Assembly (NCBI GenBank): GCA_050084515.1 | Contig: CM114273.1 | Span: 32,736,001-32,800,000, forward strand | Length of the DNA stretch: 64,000 nucleotides | Direction: 5' to 3' | Source: Blasia pusilla | Taxonomy: Eukaryota > Marchantiophyta > Marchantiopsida > Blasiales | Notes under the pieces: model-generated | Told to the model about the DNA's origin: nothing | What the model saw: only the letters and a program-made list of their open reading frames with translations | Database searches by the model: none | In this document: positions 24,401-35,745 of the stretch, piece by piece | How positions within the stretch are numbered: the stretch's first letter is position 1 | Layout of the letters: every line of letters begins with the position of its first letter | Position numbers and translations under genes: made by a program

Positions 24401-27400
24401 GGGCAAAGAGCAAACCTGCCCTTGCTCCTGTGAGACGCACTAGTGTCCGGAAAACTTTAGCATCAAACATTATTGACAGAACAAGGCGCTTAATCAGTAA
24501 CGAAATACTGCATCTTCTTGGTCGCTTCATTCTTTACGAAGCTGTAATGAAATAATTCCAGACAAGCTAGTAACACTTCGATTGCCCTGAATTCACGTGA
24601 CATTAAAACACTTCGGATACTTGCCACACGCGGGATACGAGGTCCTTACAGAATGTTGTACATGTCGTCAGTCATTGCATGCGTTCAGAGGTCAGCAGAA
24701 TGTTTCAAAATTGTCGCAGGAGCAAAACTGAGACAGAAGCCTAATAGTGTTCGGATCAGGTTCTCAACGCACAGATCCAGGCAAGGCAGCGAAATTTTCG
24801 ACGAGATGCGCAATCGGATGCACACCTGTAAGGCGATGAGCGGTTGGAGACCTTCGGGTTTCCTTTCGAATTCGGCGACGATGTCGAGTGCGTACTCCAC
24901 CACGTTCACCTGCAATCCTATAATCAATCCATGTTCATATTTTCTCATTCATCTCGTGACAATTCCGTTGATCTAGACTCTCGCGTTGCTTGGTGTGTTG
25001 TGTAAAGCTTCTAGAACTCCGGGACGTGGACTGCTTCCAGAGCGTACAAACATTAGAACATCTTAAAGAATCTGAGGAGCCGGTTCTTTTTCGTTTTGAA
25101 GATCACAATTTCGACAAGATCTGGTTTCGGCAAATGTACCGAACTTTCAAATCTCCACAGCTAGATGTAATTTCCCTTGATAATGAGGCTTACTGAACCA
25201 AGGGCATGTCTTTCTGCAGATGGAAACAATGTCATCTCGACGGTGTGGTATCCGGTTAACAAGATATTCTCCCCTTCACTTTCGATTGGAAGTGAGGACT
25301 ATAAAATTTGAACAGAGCTGCGACGTTCTAGAATTTACGCGCTGAAGGAAATGCAGACATGATTGTATATTGGGTGAAGATTGAATGCGCACGTGGTGTG
25401 GTATGGGACGACCCAGGCTGTTGAAGTGATCCACGATGCCTGAAGGAGGTCCATGGTATACAACAGTCCCTTTCATCAGCAGCACAGCGTTGTGAAGAGT
25501 GTCCAGAATTCTGAAGCTCGGTTGATCATGAATGGTAAGCACTATCGTGTGCTTGCGCTTCAAGGCAAGCCTTCCTAATATTTCCATCACCTGTAAAGCT
25601 GAAGTGCTATCCAAGGCTGAAGTGGGCTCATCCAGGAAGATTACCGGAGGGTCATGAATTATATCCACCCCAATTGATAGACGCCTTCTCTCTCCAGGCG
25701 AGATTCCTCTGCTCTGCTCATATCCAGACCAATTCATCAGCGCGACGAAACACTTCATAATTTTACAGTGCATTATGACCATCTACTGCTTCCATGAATT
25801 ATCTTGCCTGGAGAGTTTCGACCGTCAGCTGAACCACCTCTCACCTCAGCGTTCAATCCTGGAATATGTAATGCATCATGTATTATCTTCGCAAGCTGTA
25901 TGAGTCCTACACTGCTCGCTTTAGTCAGTGGGAGGAAACCAAGCTTGAGAATCGAGCGGAAGATCATGAAGATGAAAGTCAGCTAGGTTGAATCGGATCA
26001 TGAAGGTCGGGATGCATTCAGAAGTTTAGATTAACGAGAATTCAAGTCTATGAGATAACATATGAAGTTATTTGGCATCAGCCGTAGAGGTAGATGGCTG
26101 AATCAAAATCGCAGTAAAGGGATAACTTCTTCGCACTTTCTCATCGCCAACTCGAGTGCCTGAACACGAACTTAAGCCCAAGTCCTCCATGAGGGCCTCC
26201 ACCCTCTCTCGTTTGTGGCATGCTGTGATTTTGAGGGGCAATCCCAGCAGTGCGCTGAACATCAACGTCTCCCTGGTAGTTAGCATGGGGAACAGCGCAT
26301 CCCCTTGCAATTGGTAATATCCCGATATGGATTTCAGGCCGTTCCCGAATTCCACGCCATTTACTAGCAATGAGCCTTGCAGATTCCTACGATCGATGCG
26401 TCCCGCAAGAGCGTCCAAAAGGGTTTTCTTGGACGAGCCTGACCGTTCTATGATAGCCAGGATCTCACAGTTGCTGGCCTTTGCGGTGACATTATCGAGC
26501 AGTGTCTCCTGCCTGATCTCCTTTCCGCTCCTTCTGACCATCACCTGCACTCGGTCGATCAAGCGGGTTGGATTCTTCCTCCAGACAGATAGTTGCATTT
26601 ATATTCCCACATCCCTCTTGTACCGTTCATAGCAATTAAACATTCAGATTCCTCTTCGTCCCATCACGAGCGACTCTCGAGATCCCCCTCACCGCAAACC
26701 CAAGCTCGAGATCTATGCTTGGAGGGCCTCCTACAGTCACAACTAAAGTTCTCTCTTTCTGTCTCTCTTTACTCTCAATGGTCGTTAGTGAATATTCACG
26801 AGTCTCTGTTGCATTTCCTGCTGCACATAGATTCATTCCTCGGAGCTCTTGAAGGCGTTACGTTGACCTGTGCATGAATAATCTATTACATGCATGACGC
26901 GTTGAACTATCAAATGCTGAATTTGTGAAGGCTGCTTTCCTGTGGAGATTTATACCTTGTATGTGAGGTTGTAAATGAAGAGATCATACACTGCTCGAGC
27001 TCGACGAACCTTCTTCTTACAATTCTTGCTGCTCGTGATGATGCGCGATTTATGGCCTAGGGCCTTTGAAGCATGCTCCGAATGAAGAGATGGCTGATCT
27101 ATAGCAATAGTTTTCCTCTCGCCTGAATGGAAAGCAGCTTGAGATATCTCGGGACCTGGATCGTCATCTACGTAATCCTGTCTGTGAATCCCACACTCTT
27201 CAGTGATGTCACAGCTTGGTGGTACATGGCAAGCGAGCACTGTATGGGAATCTGATGCAGAGATGCAGGTTTCCATCGCTAGTTCCGGAAGCGCTTTCAC
27301 GTATGTCCGATGGATATCGCGGATGCTCCATCCACGCTCCAAATGAGCCACCGCTGTTGTGGGAACTGCCCCCAAGTCAATCTTCATGTGATCCCCCTCT

Positions 27401-27405
27401 GCCAT
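21403..27405 (-). CDS. ABCG (WBC) half-transporter with altered ATP-binding motifs, seven exons
   Basis: Half-size ABC transporter, ATPase domain first and membrane domain second. My model (- strand) is 27405-26956, 26544-26137, 25713-25393, 24909-24826, 24016-23837, 23139-22676 and 21736-21403. All junctions fit GT-AG and the frame stays open for 746 residues. Exon 1 ends in NLTYK. Exon 2 carries the P-loop region (residues 183-191, ERSGSSKKT where GxxGxGK(S/T) is expected) and the Q-loop. Exon 3 carries the signature (ISPGE at 290-294, usually xSGGE), Walker B (FLDEP, about 312-316) and the H-loop. Exons 5-7 encode the ABC2 membrane domain, including RERSRGAYRTSSY and PAYWLWLHYLSVFKY near the C-terminus. 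Family members export lipids, sterols or hormones from the plasma membrane, usually as dimers. With a P-loop glycine, the signature glycine and another P-loop position changed, ATP hydrolysis is doubtful. It may be a pseudoenzyme, a heterodimer partner or an early pseudogene. Confidence 0.8.
21863..21912. repeat. 25-base tandem duplication in intron 6 of the ABCG gene
   Basis: CCTGATACTGCCGAACAG followed by TTTTACT (21863-21887) is repeated directly at 21888-21912, with only the last bases differing. It lies in the intron between the last two exons. Confidence 0.85.
22292..22372 (-). repeat. duplicated copy of the end of the last ABCG exon
   Basis: This intronic segment closely matches 21421-21510, which encodes the final residues of the ABCG protein. 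Both encode LRVRT(R/K)KWDY on the minus strand. The copy has small indels and lies inside intron 6. It indicates a local duplication within the gene. Confidence 0.7.
23186..23255 (-). repeat. duplicated copy of the start of ABCG exon 6
   Basis: About 65 bases repeat the first part of exon 6 (about 23084-23141), including TTTTTCGAGACAGGGCTTT, GAGTGATTAAGATCATGCT and a second potential acceptor (TGACAGGAA on the minus strand). The copy sits just upstream of the true exon in intron 5, so it could act as a decoy or alternative acceptor. Confidence 0.7.
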
Positions 27406-28799
27406 CTCGAACAGTTCTCGTTCCTACTTTCAGTGCTCGATTCTCGATAACGATCGGGTGCTTCAGGAACTTTTTGACTACCACCACAAACCTAGAAACA
27501 AACTAACTCCCCTCTCCATCGCAATGATAAAGAACTATCTAGGACAAGGCTACTTGCTTGCAATTATCTCTCTCTCCCACTCTCAGCCCAGGGTGCGGAG
27601 ACTACGGTCCCAGGGCTACGACAGGCACTACTTATTGCGCATTCTCTCTCTTCAGACTTCCCGTAGATTGGAATTTAAGTAAAGTGAATCTCTCTTCACT
27701 AGGACAGAGATTCGCTAGCCCGCCCCATTCCTCTCCGTAACTCGCTATCTCATTGCCAGTCTGGACAGGACCAGCGATTCAAGAAAAAGATCGGTTTGAT
27801 GTGTACACCTTTCAATGCTAAAAGTTGTCCTACAGTTTTCCTCCCTTGCACTTGCCTGGTCCAACCTGCGTGCAACTCCGGTCTTGATGTGTCCTAACCA
27901 CTGGCCTGTCCTCCAGCTCCTTCCTATCACTTCTCATGCTTCCCCGCAACATTTTTGTGATGTACGGCATCATTTGTACCTCACGAAGGACGAGCTCAAG
28001 AAGGAACGCCAAGTTGTGCGCGCACAGATGAACCTGATTACAGATACAATCAAGTGATGTAACAATTTTCGACCAAATCTGTTGTCCGCTACTGCTGCAT
28101 GCGTACGTATAGCGTTGGAATTGAAGACAGTGCGCGTGTTTCGTTCATTCATATTTGAACATACGTTTATGGGAAGACATGCTTTATTTATAATGACATG
28201 CATAAATTCCAGGATGATAATATGATACTTCACACCATTGGTCACTCGGTCAATGATTCCACTGGAATCTTGCCCGGGTCCAAGAAAAGGTTGCCACCAA
28301 AGTATCGAGTCGCGACCGGCGCATGCATGGCCGCCCTTGCCCGGAGACAATGGACATGATCATGACAGGCTGCAACATGTTACGCACACATCGTGCTGAA
28401 ATCTAGATCATATTCATGCTTCTAACCTTGACCGACGATTCAGATCCTTGCCTTGAAACAAAATAACGAGTTCAAAACTTCGAGAGTCGTCCTCAATCAT
28501 CAATTGACAATTCGAACAGAAGGATCCGGCGATCCTATCATTCCGATGTCCGGTCAATGACATGCTTTAAAACTCGTCGGGTCACAAAATCAAGATCCTC
28601 CGCATGAATCGCGGCCCTACCTAACTCCATCCATCAGGCGATCTCAGAGCTCTGGACTCACAAAATGAAACCGGCCGACTCCGCTCGACAACGAGATCGC
28701 CGACGACATCACTTCGAGTTGCGTGACACAACCTATGCCGAAGCACTGCCGACGCTCCTTCCCTTTCCTTCTCGTCCTAGCTCTCTCTTCTCCTTCCTA
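27406..28799. other. upstream region of the ABCG gene and intergenic DNA
   Basis: Immediately upstream of the ABCG start on the minus strand, so it should contain that promoter. I see no clear TATA box or known element. Short open frames on both strands (27815-28057 on +, 27970-28350 on -) overlap and have no recognisable domain. Confidence 0.4.
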
Positions 28800-29398
28800 G
28801 TGAGGAGTGTTTCGAATGCGCCAGGATGCGGTTGCTTTGGAATTTTTAAACAAAATTCGGAAGAAAAATATTCTATACACGGAAAAATAAACCCACAAGA
28901 ATACTACACGGAGTAACATGGGGAATAATAGGAGAGAAGACTCATTTCTTAAATCGAAAACAACTTATTCTAGCTGTAATAAACATTCAAACAAGATTTA
29001 AACATGATAAATAGTAAACATTCGTCCTTGGTGTTGGAGGCTTTCTATGTATAGAAGGGGGTACAAAGATGAGACTCCTCTTCTCAACGTGGTAAGGGTT
29101 GGAGGCTTTCTCTTCTTGTATAGTAGTGGGTTAGCCTCCTCTCTTCGGTTGGAATTGGGCCTAATTAGAATGAATCTAATTTTTTTTTTGAAACTCGCCA
29201 TCTCTAAGCGCATCTTAAGGTTAGAAGAGCTGCAGAATAAATTTCATTATGCAGCTTCTGCACTCAAAATGCACTTCTAGTAGGGGCCGTAATGATTCGA
29301 AACACTCCTCACGCGTTGAGACCTCGTCCATTCCTCATTTAATTTTAAAATTTCTAAATTGAACTCCCTTTTTCAAACACGTGAGGAGTGTTTCAAAT
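28800..29398. repeat. cluster of three inverted/direct copies of an 18-bp motif, MITE-like
   Basis: GTGAGGAGTGTTTCGAAT (28800-28817) recurs as its perfect reverse complement at 29295-29312 and again in direct orientation, with one change, at 29381-29398. The outer pair could be terminal inverted repeats of an element of about 513 bp. The inner pair makes a compact palindrome of about 104 bp. No transposase is encoded. I could not identify a target-site duplication, so the family is open. Confidence 0.5.
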
Positions 29399-29546
29399 TA
29401 TTCTATTGAAAATGCTAAGTATCAAGAGGAGAGGAGTTTGCAAAATGAAAATGCAGTGTCCAATAATAATATAAATGACCACACCACTAAGAGTGCTCGT
29501 GGCACCAAGGTCTCCTATCCTTGGAGCCCACCTCAAATACCCAATA

Positions 29547-31137
29547 TGTCGCGACCCTCATAACCAAACAAACACCAAATAGGCGCCAAGCAGAACATCA
29601 GAAATCTAGTGGATTCACGCTTTGGAGAGGTTTTTGGAAAGGTCTCTTGGAAAAGTCCAAGAGACGAAACGCGGAATAGAGTTGTGCGTTTCATGCGTTA
29701 GCGCTCTCGACCAAGAAAACACGAACCAAGACTTGACATGAGTTGAGTCTTGGAAGGTTGGTTGCCAAAGAGGTGAGAACCAGTTTTAGAACATGACTAG
29801 CGTTTGGGGAATTTGATTGTGTTGTGGACTATAAATTTTAGCCCCAAGATGTGTTTGGAACAAAGAAGGACGCGTTAGAAATCTTATCTTGACACGCTTC
29901 CAACGCACTAAAGATCTTAGAAATCGCACAAGTACAGGATGAGATATTGGCAAAACATGACCATGAGAGCATAAGGTTGAGGGCCAATCTGAAGGGCCCG
30001 GCTGTCTTTCCCTAAAGTTAAGGGGACCTCGGTGATCCCGAGAAGTACTAGTAAGGGGGGGTCTCTCCAAGGAGTCTTGGAACACGAACCCCACTTTGAG
30101 CACCAAACGTCGTCTCAAGGGCACGGGATGGAACGAGAGTTTGGCGATAGAACTCGAAATCCAAACCTGATCCAAGGGAGTGGACTTCATAAGCCACACT
30201 TGAATTCCAACCCGCGATTCATGTTTGTGACTCGCGGCTAGGGACTCATTGGATGTCCATTGGATGAGTTGCCTTGACTAAGTTCAAATCAATCAACATA
30301 CTTAAGGGGAGGTGCATCTCATGCCTCACTGTGCACAATTGATCCAATTTGATGCCACTTGAGACAACACTATACAATCTAGCCCCATCCTTGAGTGTTA
30401 ATGTTGTTTCTTTGAAATCTACATTTTGGAATCTGTGTGCTTCCTTTTGGATTCTTGAGAGCCATTCCAATAAGACTAATGTTAATACTTTGAAGATTTT
30501 AAATGTAACACTCAAGAAAACCTAATATAAAATATAGCTTTTAGTCTACCTATTGCAGGTTCATCCTTGTTGATGCGCATGAACTTAGAATCCCAAAGCT
30601 GGCCTTGACTAATCAAGGCTTGGATTTGTCATCCTGTGACTCCATGTTCCCAAAATTTTGGTTGATAATCTAGATTGTCTAAGTACTTCATTTGGTTTTC
30701 AATGGGAGTTGTAAATCGTGGACGAACATCATGTTGTTGCAAGTTGATATCGTCCAAAATCATGCTCGCAAAGTTTAGGTAAGAATTGGAAACCTGCAAA
30801 ACTATGTTAGATTGTTAAAAAGAAGCACTCTTAAACAATAAACCAATCAGTCAGTTGGAACTGCCAGGCACGAAACGCCGTTTGAGGTTCCTCAACCAAC
30901 CAAAAAGTTTGTCCCAAGTCTTTCGAGACTTGCATGTGTTGTAAACCGCGAAACTAGGAAGGTTGAGCTTGATAAGAGGCCGAGTAGAGAACTCGGCAAG
31001 TTATAACCGCTGATTGTTCCAGACCCGACTAATGCGAGTGCATGTTTGGATGCAGATCAGCGTTGAGAGCGTGACCTATTGAACGTATGCTTCCACAACA
31101 ACAAAGATTAACGTTCAAGGAGAGTAGGCGCACGACA
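29547..31137 (+). repeat. probable 5' LTR of the + strand gypsy element
   Basis: Boundaries are inferred. The left end reads TGTCGCGACCCTCAT, similar to many plant gypsy LTR starts. The right end reads ACGACA, two bases before a primer-binding-site match. The length would be about 1.59 kb. The 3' partner is absent from the window, so the two LTRs cannot be compared. Confidence 0.45.
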
Positions 31138-31139
31138 CG

Positions 31140-31151
31140 TGGTATCTGAGA
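31140..31151 (+). other. primer-binding site like initiator tRNA-Met
   Basis: TGGTATCTGAG is one base off TGGTATCAGAG, the usual plant primer-binding site complementary to initiator tRNA-Met. It lies two bases after the inferred LTR end and about 200 bases before gag. Confidence 0.55.
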
Positions 31152-31351
31152 AATTCCTTGGTGAGCATGTACTTGTGGTCGTCTAAGATCTGGACGTTTG
31201 AGAAGAACTCAAGCATGGAGACCTCGATGCTCAAGGAGGAACGCAAGAGATAAGGAGGAGATCTGAGAAAGCGAGGACTCGCAAATGGCGACCAAGGGTG
31301 AAGAACCAAGGAAGTTGCAAGTCAAAGTAAAAAAAGCCGAGAGACAAATCA

Positions 31352-31753
31352 ATGACTGACCGCGATCCAAAGGAGGAGATAGCGACTCCCAAAGTGCCGA
31401 GTCCCAAACATGAGGATGTCCGAAACGCACGTCTTTCCGTGGGGCCTTCGGCTCCAAACTCAAATCACCCGGCCTTTTATGTCCAAATGATGGATTTGAT
31501 GAAGGGGATGGTGGACCAGATGGCCCAACAGAGCAAGCTGATCGTTGAACTCAAGTCAAATAGAGCTTCTAATTCCGGCAAGGAGATTTGTAAGACAAAT
31601 TTGCCAACACTATTCACAAGAATGGGGCGTTCTCCAAAAGTGAGTGAGTTTCTAATGGAGCTCAAACTCTACTTCAAAGCGCAAAGGGCAGAGGAGCAGG
31701 ACAAGGTGATTGTTGCGGTCACGTTGTCGTGTCGAGAGCCTTTCTTCGAGTAA
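31352..31753 (+). pseudogene. gag N-terminal fragment of the + strand gypsy element
   Basis: A 133-codon open frame of gag type. A charged N-terminus is followed by a helical segment (MDLMKGMVDQMAQQSKLIVEL) and the start of a capsid-like region (PKVSEFLMELKLYF). It ends at a stop where the remaining capsid sequence should follow. The rest resumes only after about 1.3 kb. It would have formed the virus-like particle; it is now broken. Confidence 0.6.
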
Positions 31754-33050
31754 GGGCAGACTTTCTAGCTGCGGCAGACGCGGTCGATGCAAGATGAATT
31801 CTCTGAGAAGATCTCCTTTTTCAATATAAAATTATTATGTATACTCTCCATTTTCTCACGACAGGTATCACAAATGGAAGTGCCGAGGCGATCACTTCTT
31901 CGTAAAATCAGACCCTGAAATTCCTAACTATAAAATCCCTATAAACTATTTTACGCTTGTTTACGAGGAAGATAGCACAACTAGTATTAAACCCTACTTG
32001 AGTAGGCCTATTGACGTCCATGGATTGCTATATAAGGACATACAAAGTACAATCTCATGTCCTTCCATATGTGACAATAGGAAGGATCACCGAAGTTGGA
32101 GATTGAATGACATGGTTCATGAACGCCTCCCCAAAGTGATAAACTAAATAGCGAGTGAACCAGTGCCTATCTACAAAGAGTATCTTGACATGGTATGGAT
32201 TAAGGAAAGGAAAGTCGGGCACAACTCGTGCTCCACCCTTATCCATGCTTGACATACATTCTCTACTCTCCTCAAGAATGGATTTTGGCGGAGTTATTCT
32301 CCCAAGAGCTCTTACATCCATTACACTCTATATAGTTTTTTCGTATCCTTCTCTACTTCCCTCTTAATCTCTTCCTATTCATCATAATCTTGACACAAGT
32401 AGATTTCCTTTTATTTCGTCCAAAATATCCTCTTTTACCCACTTGATATTTTCCAAATTACCCCAACTAACCTAGCCACCAACCAAGCCTACTTTTGCTT
32501 TTCATTAAAGCACCAACCTCACTACTTTACTTTTATAAAGTCATCTTTTATTTATTACTTCTTTTCCAAAGTTGGGCCCGTACAAAAGAGGCACCATAAA
32601 GAGGTTTAAACATGGGGATTCCTCTTCCTAAGCTAATTTATTTAATACTCATAATCCACTCTCATTGGGGAAGTAACAAGCCAAAACATTCACTATTTTA
32701 GTATGACTAAACTCCTCTAAGGTGACAAACCTCTCATCTCCACACACACACCACATTCTAGAAACCTCTCCAAGAATAGATCATGGTCAAGTTACTCTCC
32801 CAAGAAGGGTGATCCACTCTCATTGGAAGAGCAAGCAATCCCAAAGTCATACACTCAAGAGTGACACGAAAGACTCAAGATGTGGAATAGAAGGTGATGA
32901 ACCCTTGAAGGTCCCTCCTCTTTATATACTCACAAGGGACCCACAAGAGTACAAAATAGAGCTAATCTTATCTTGTGCCACATGACTTCCTCTCAAGGCT
33001 TAGCCAATCACATTTTGACATCTAACACTTAACGAGGAAGGAGTTTACAC
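31754..33050. other. non-coding insertion splitting gag
   Basis: About 1.3 kb of AT-rich sequence lies between two parts of one gag gene. It contains two related segments (around 32250-32320 and 32755-32850) sharing motifs such as CTCCAAGAAT-like, TACTCTCCCAAGA and CCACTCTCATTGG. It has no coding potential I can support. It may be a separate non-autonomous element or part of an LTR, with ends not resolved. Confidence 0.4.
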
Positions 33051-33054
33051 ACTT

Positions 33055-34465
33055 GCTGATTTTACTATACGACAACGTTCCAAAAGGATCACGCTCTCCA
33101 CTGGTGGACGGCTCACCGCAAAGAAAATTTGGGCCGTGGAACAACTTTGAGTTGGCAAGAGTTCAAGGTGTTGATTGGTGACCGATTCAGTCCGGAATAT
33201 CAGGAGTATTGCGATGGCATAGAGTTTATGCAGTTGTGGCAAAGCGGATCCCTTAGCGCTTATGCGTAAGTGCACAAATGAACTCACTTTCCACGGATGA
33301 GTTTACGAAGCAGGTGATCTTCTTAAGTGGACTCAAGCTGAGCACCGAAAAGGCCCTCTTCCATATGCCTCACCTACCAAAAACGTGCGCGGAGCTTCTG
33401 AGGCTAGCGGAGCGGATTGGGGACGATGAGGTCCAAAGCCAAAAGCCCTTAGAGCCAAAAAGTTTTTCGAAGTTACCAAAAAACAAAGGGACATTCAAGA
33501 GGGTTTGGAATGGGGGTGAGCATGATGATGGAGGGTCTCTTGCCCCAACAACAAAGCAATTGGTACTCTACACGAAGCTAAGAGGGTCGGCGCACCCGAA
33601 GTCAGCAAACGCCAAAGTGATTTGCTACAATTTTGGCGAATCCGGGCATATGGCTAAGGAATGTGCAAGGCCCAAGGTTAGTAAATCGAGTATGATTGTG
33701 TTTGCTACTAAGCACTTATCGGCAGGAGATCTAGATACATCTCTCCAAGTCACCAAGAGAACTCCCAATTTGGTTTACCTAGGGTCCAAGATCGTTGATT
33801 GCGATGTGATGTTGCTCGTTGATACAGATGCTTCACATTCCTTCTTGAGCTTGAGAATCATAAAGGCGTTGGGATTGCCCACCACTAAGGTGGAAGAACC
33901 CATTAGGGTTGGTTTTGCGAGAGGCAAGTCTCACCAGACCTCAAAGTTGGTTTTAGGATTAGCTGTGGGATGCGGAGTATTCGAGTTGAAGGAGAATTTC
34001 ACAGTTTGCGACAAAGACGGAATCGATGGACTCGTGGGGAACCCATTCTTGGATGCATATGAGGTGGAACTAAGGCAAAGACCTTTGAGGTTGAGCATCT
34101 TGGTGAACGGCAAACGGATGCACATCAGATTGATTCATGAGGTTCCTAGAAAGACGCAGTTGATGAATGCCATCACGAGGATGAGTTTGATCGAGTTAGA
34201 GGAAGGATTCCTTTGCTTGATGAGACAAGTAGAGTATGACGCAAGCACGAGATGTAGAGAGCAGAATTCAGCTTCAAGGGAAATCCCTGAAACACTCAAG
34301 AGAGTTGTGAAAGAATTTGGAGATGTTTTGACTAAGGAGCTTCCGATTGAGTTGCCTCCACATAGGTCGGTTGATCATAAGATAGAGGTGATACCCCGAT
34401 CTCAACCACCTTCAAAAGTGCCATATAGGTTTAATCAAGAAGAACTTGCTGAGTTGAAGAAATAG
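33055..34465 (+). pseudogene. gag C-terminus and protease of the + strand gypsy element
   Basis: After a decayed start (33055-33277, several stops), an open frame of 395 codons runs from 33278. It opens with the gag capsid end, then a zinc knuckle whose second cysteine is replaced (CYNFGESGHMAKEC, about residues 118-131). Next comes a retropepsin region with LVDTDASHSFLS (about residue 180), where the active-site glycine of DTG is Asp. It ends near the reverse-transcriptase leader (SVDHKIEVIP). Both key substitutions argue that the encoded functions are lost. Confidence 0.8.
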
Positions 34466-35745
34466 TTGGGTGAACTCCTAGAGAGGGGTTACATCCGAAC
34501 TATGGAGCGCGCGTTCTCTTTGTAAAGAAGAAGGATGGAAAGTTGAGACTCTGTGTTGATTACCGAGTGCTGAATAAAGTGACGGTAAGGAACAAATATC
34601 CTCTTCCAAGGATGGATGAACTCTTTGATCGATTGTCAGGTGCCAAGTATTTCATCCGGATTGACTTGAAATCAGGACATTGTCAGATTCGGATTGCGGA
34701 AGCGGATGTAGAGAAGACTGCGTGTAGGACGAGATACAGTTCGTTTGAGTTTGTGGTAATGCCTTTTGGTCTTTGTAATGCCTCCAACGTTCACCACTTT
34801 GATGAACTCCATCTTTCATGCGGAGATGGATGAGTATGTGATCATCTACATAGATGACATACTCATCTATTCGAAAACAATAGAGATGCTAGTGATTTCG
34901 AGATTGCAGGAATGTTGGTGCAAAAAGGGAGACCTATAGCATATGAGAGCAAGAAGCTTAGCGACACCGAAAGGAGATGGCCCACTCATGAGAAAGAGTT
35001 GTTTGTGGTGGTTTATTGTTTGAGGAAGTGGCGTCACTATTTGGGACTTCACAAGACTCGAGTATTCACTGATAACATTTCGCTCAAGTATTTTGAGACC
35101 AAGGATTGCGTAACACCAAAGCAACTTCGATGGCATGATACCTTGGCGCTAAAAAATGTGGAGCTAATCCATAAGCCGGGGAAAGACAATGTTATTCCAA
35201 ATGCGTTAAGTCACAGGGATGAGCATATGCCATCGATGACACAAGTCTTGAGAGCAATGTTCCCTAATGAAGCAAACTTGGAAAGAAGGATTCGTGAAGG
35301 ATGCATGAAGGATGCGCAAGCGGGTGAGTACCTAAGGAAGTTGAAGCGAGGCGAGAAGTTGGCCAATCTAAGTTTGAGGCATGGTTTGCTAAGGTTTAAG
35401 CATAGCAGAATCTATGTGGGCCAAGGTAAGCTATGGACCAAAGTGTTTGTGGAATGTCATGACGGACCTTTGGCAAGACACAAAGGGGAGAAATCCACTC
35501 TTGCTGTTTTGGCCAAGAGGTTCTTCTGGCCCAACATGAAGGAAGATGTTGCTCAATATGTGAAGACCTGCGTGACCTGTCAAGCAAAGAAAGTTTCTTA
35601 TGCAAAGAAGCAAGGCTTACTTTGTCCTTTGCCGATCCCAAAGGGACCCTTGCAAAGCATGAGCATGGATTTCATTACGAGTCTTCCGGAATCAGAGGGA
35701 TACAATGCTATACTTGTGATAGTTGATCGGTTTTCTAAGTTGGTC
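34466..35745 (+). pseudogene. reverse transcriptase, RNase H and partial integrase of the + strand gypsy element
   Basis: The polymerase core is recognisable: [14 protein letters not shown], then [11 protein letters not shown], then [10 protein letters not shown]. After a frameshift comes the catalytic YIDD (about 34848-34860). The thumb and connection are deleted, and RNase H resumes at about 34912 (RPIAYESKKLSDTE and later VFTDNISLKYF). The integrase zinc-binding domain (CVTCQAKK) and the first catalytic Asp region (SMDFITSLP) follow. The sequence then leaves the family at about 35745, so the rest of the DDE core is missing. Confidence 0.85.

Larger units (their letters stand above)
29547..35745 (+). 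mobile_element. truncated, decayed Ty3/gypsy retrotransposon
   Basis: A + strand element with a probable 5' LTR (29547-31137), primer-binding site (31140), gag, protease, reverse transcriptase, RNase H and the start of integrase in the standard Ty3/gypsy order. The integrase breaks off at about 35745 and no 3' LTR follows. A block of about 1.3 kb without homology splits gag. Stops and frameshifts occur in several places, part of the reverse transcriptase is missing, and the zinc knuckle and protease active site are mutated. The element cannot be autonomous. Confidence 0.85.
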
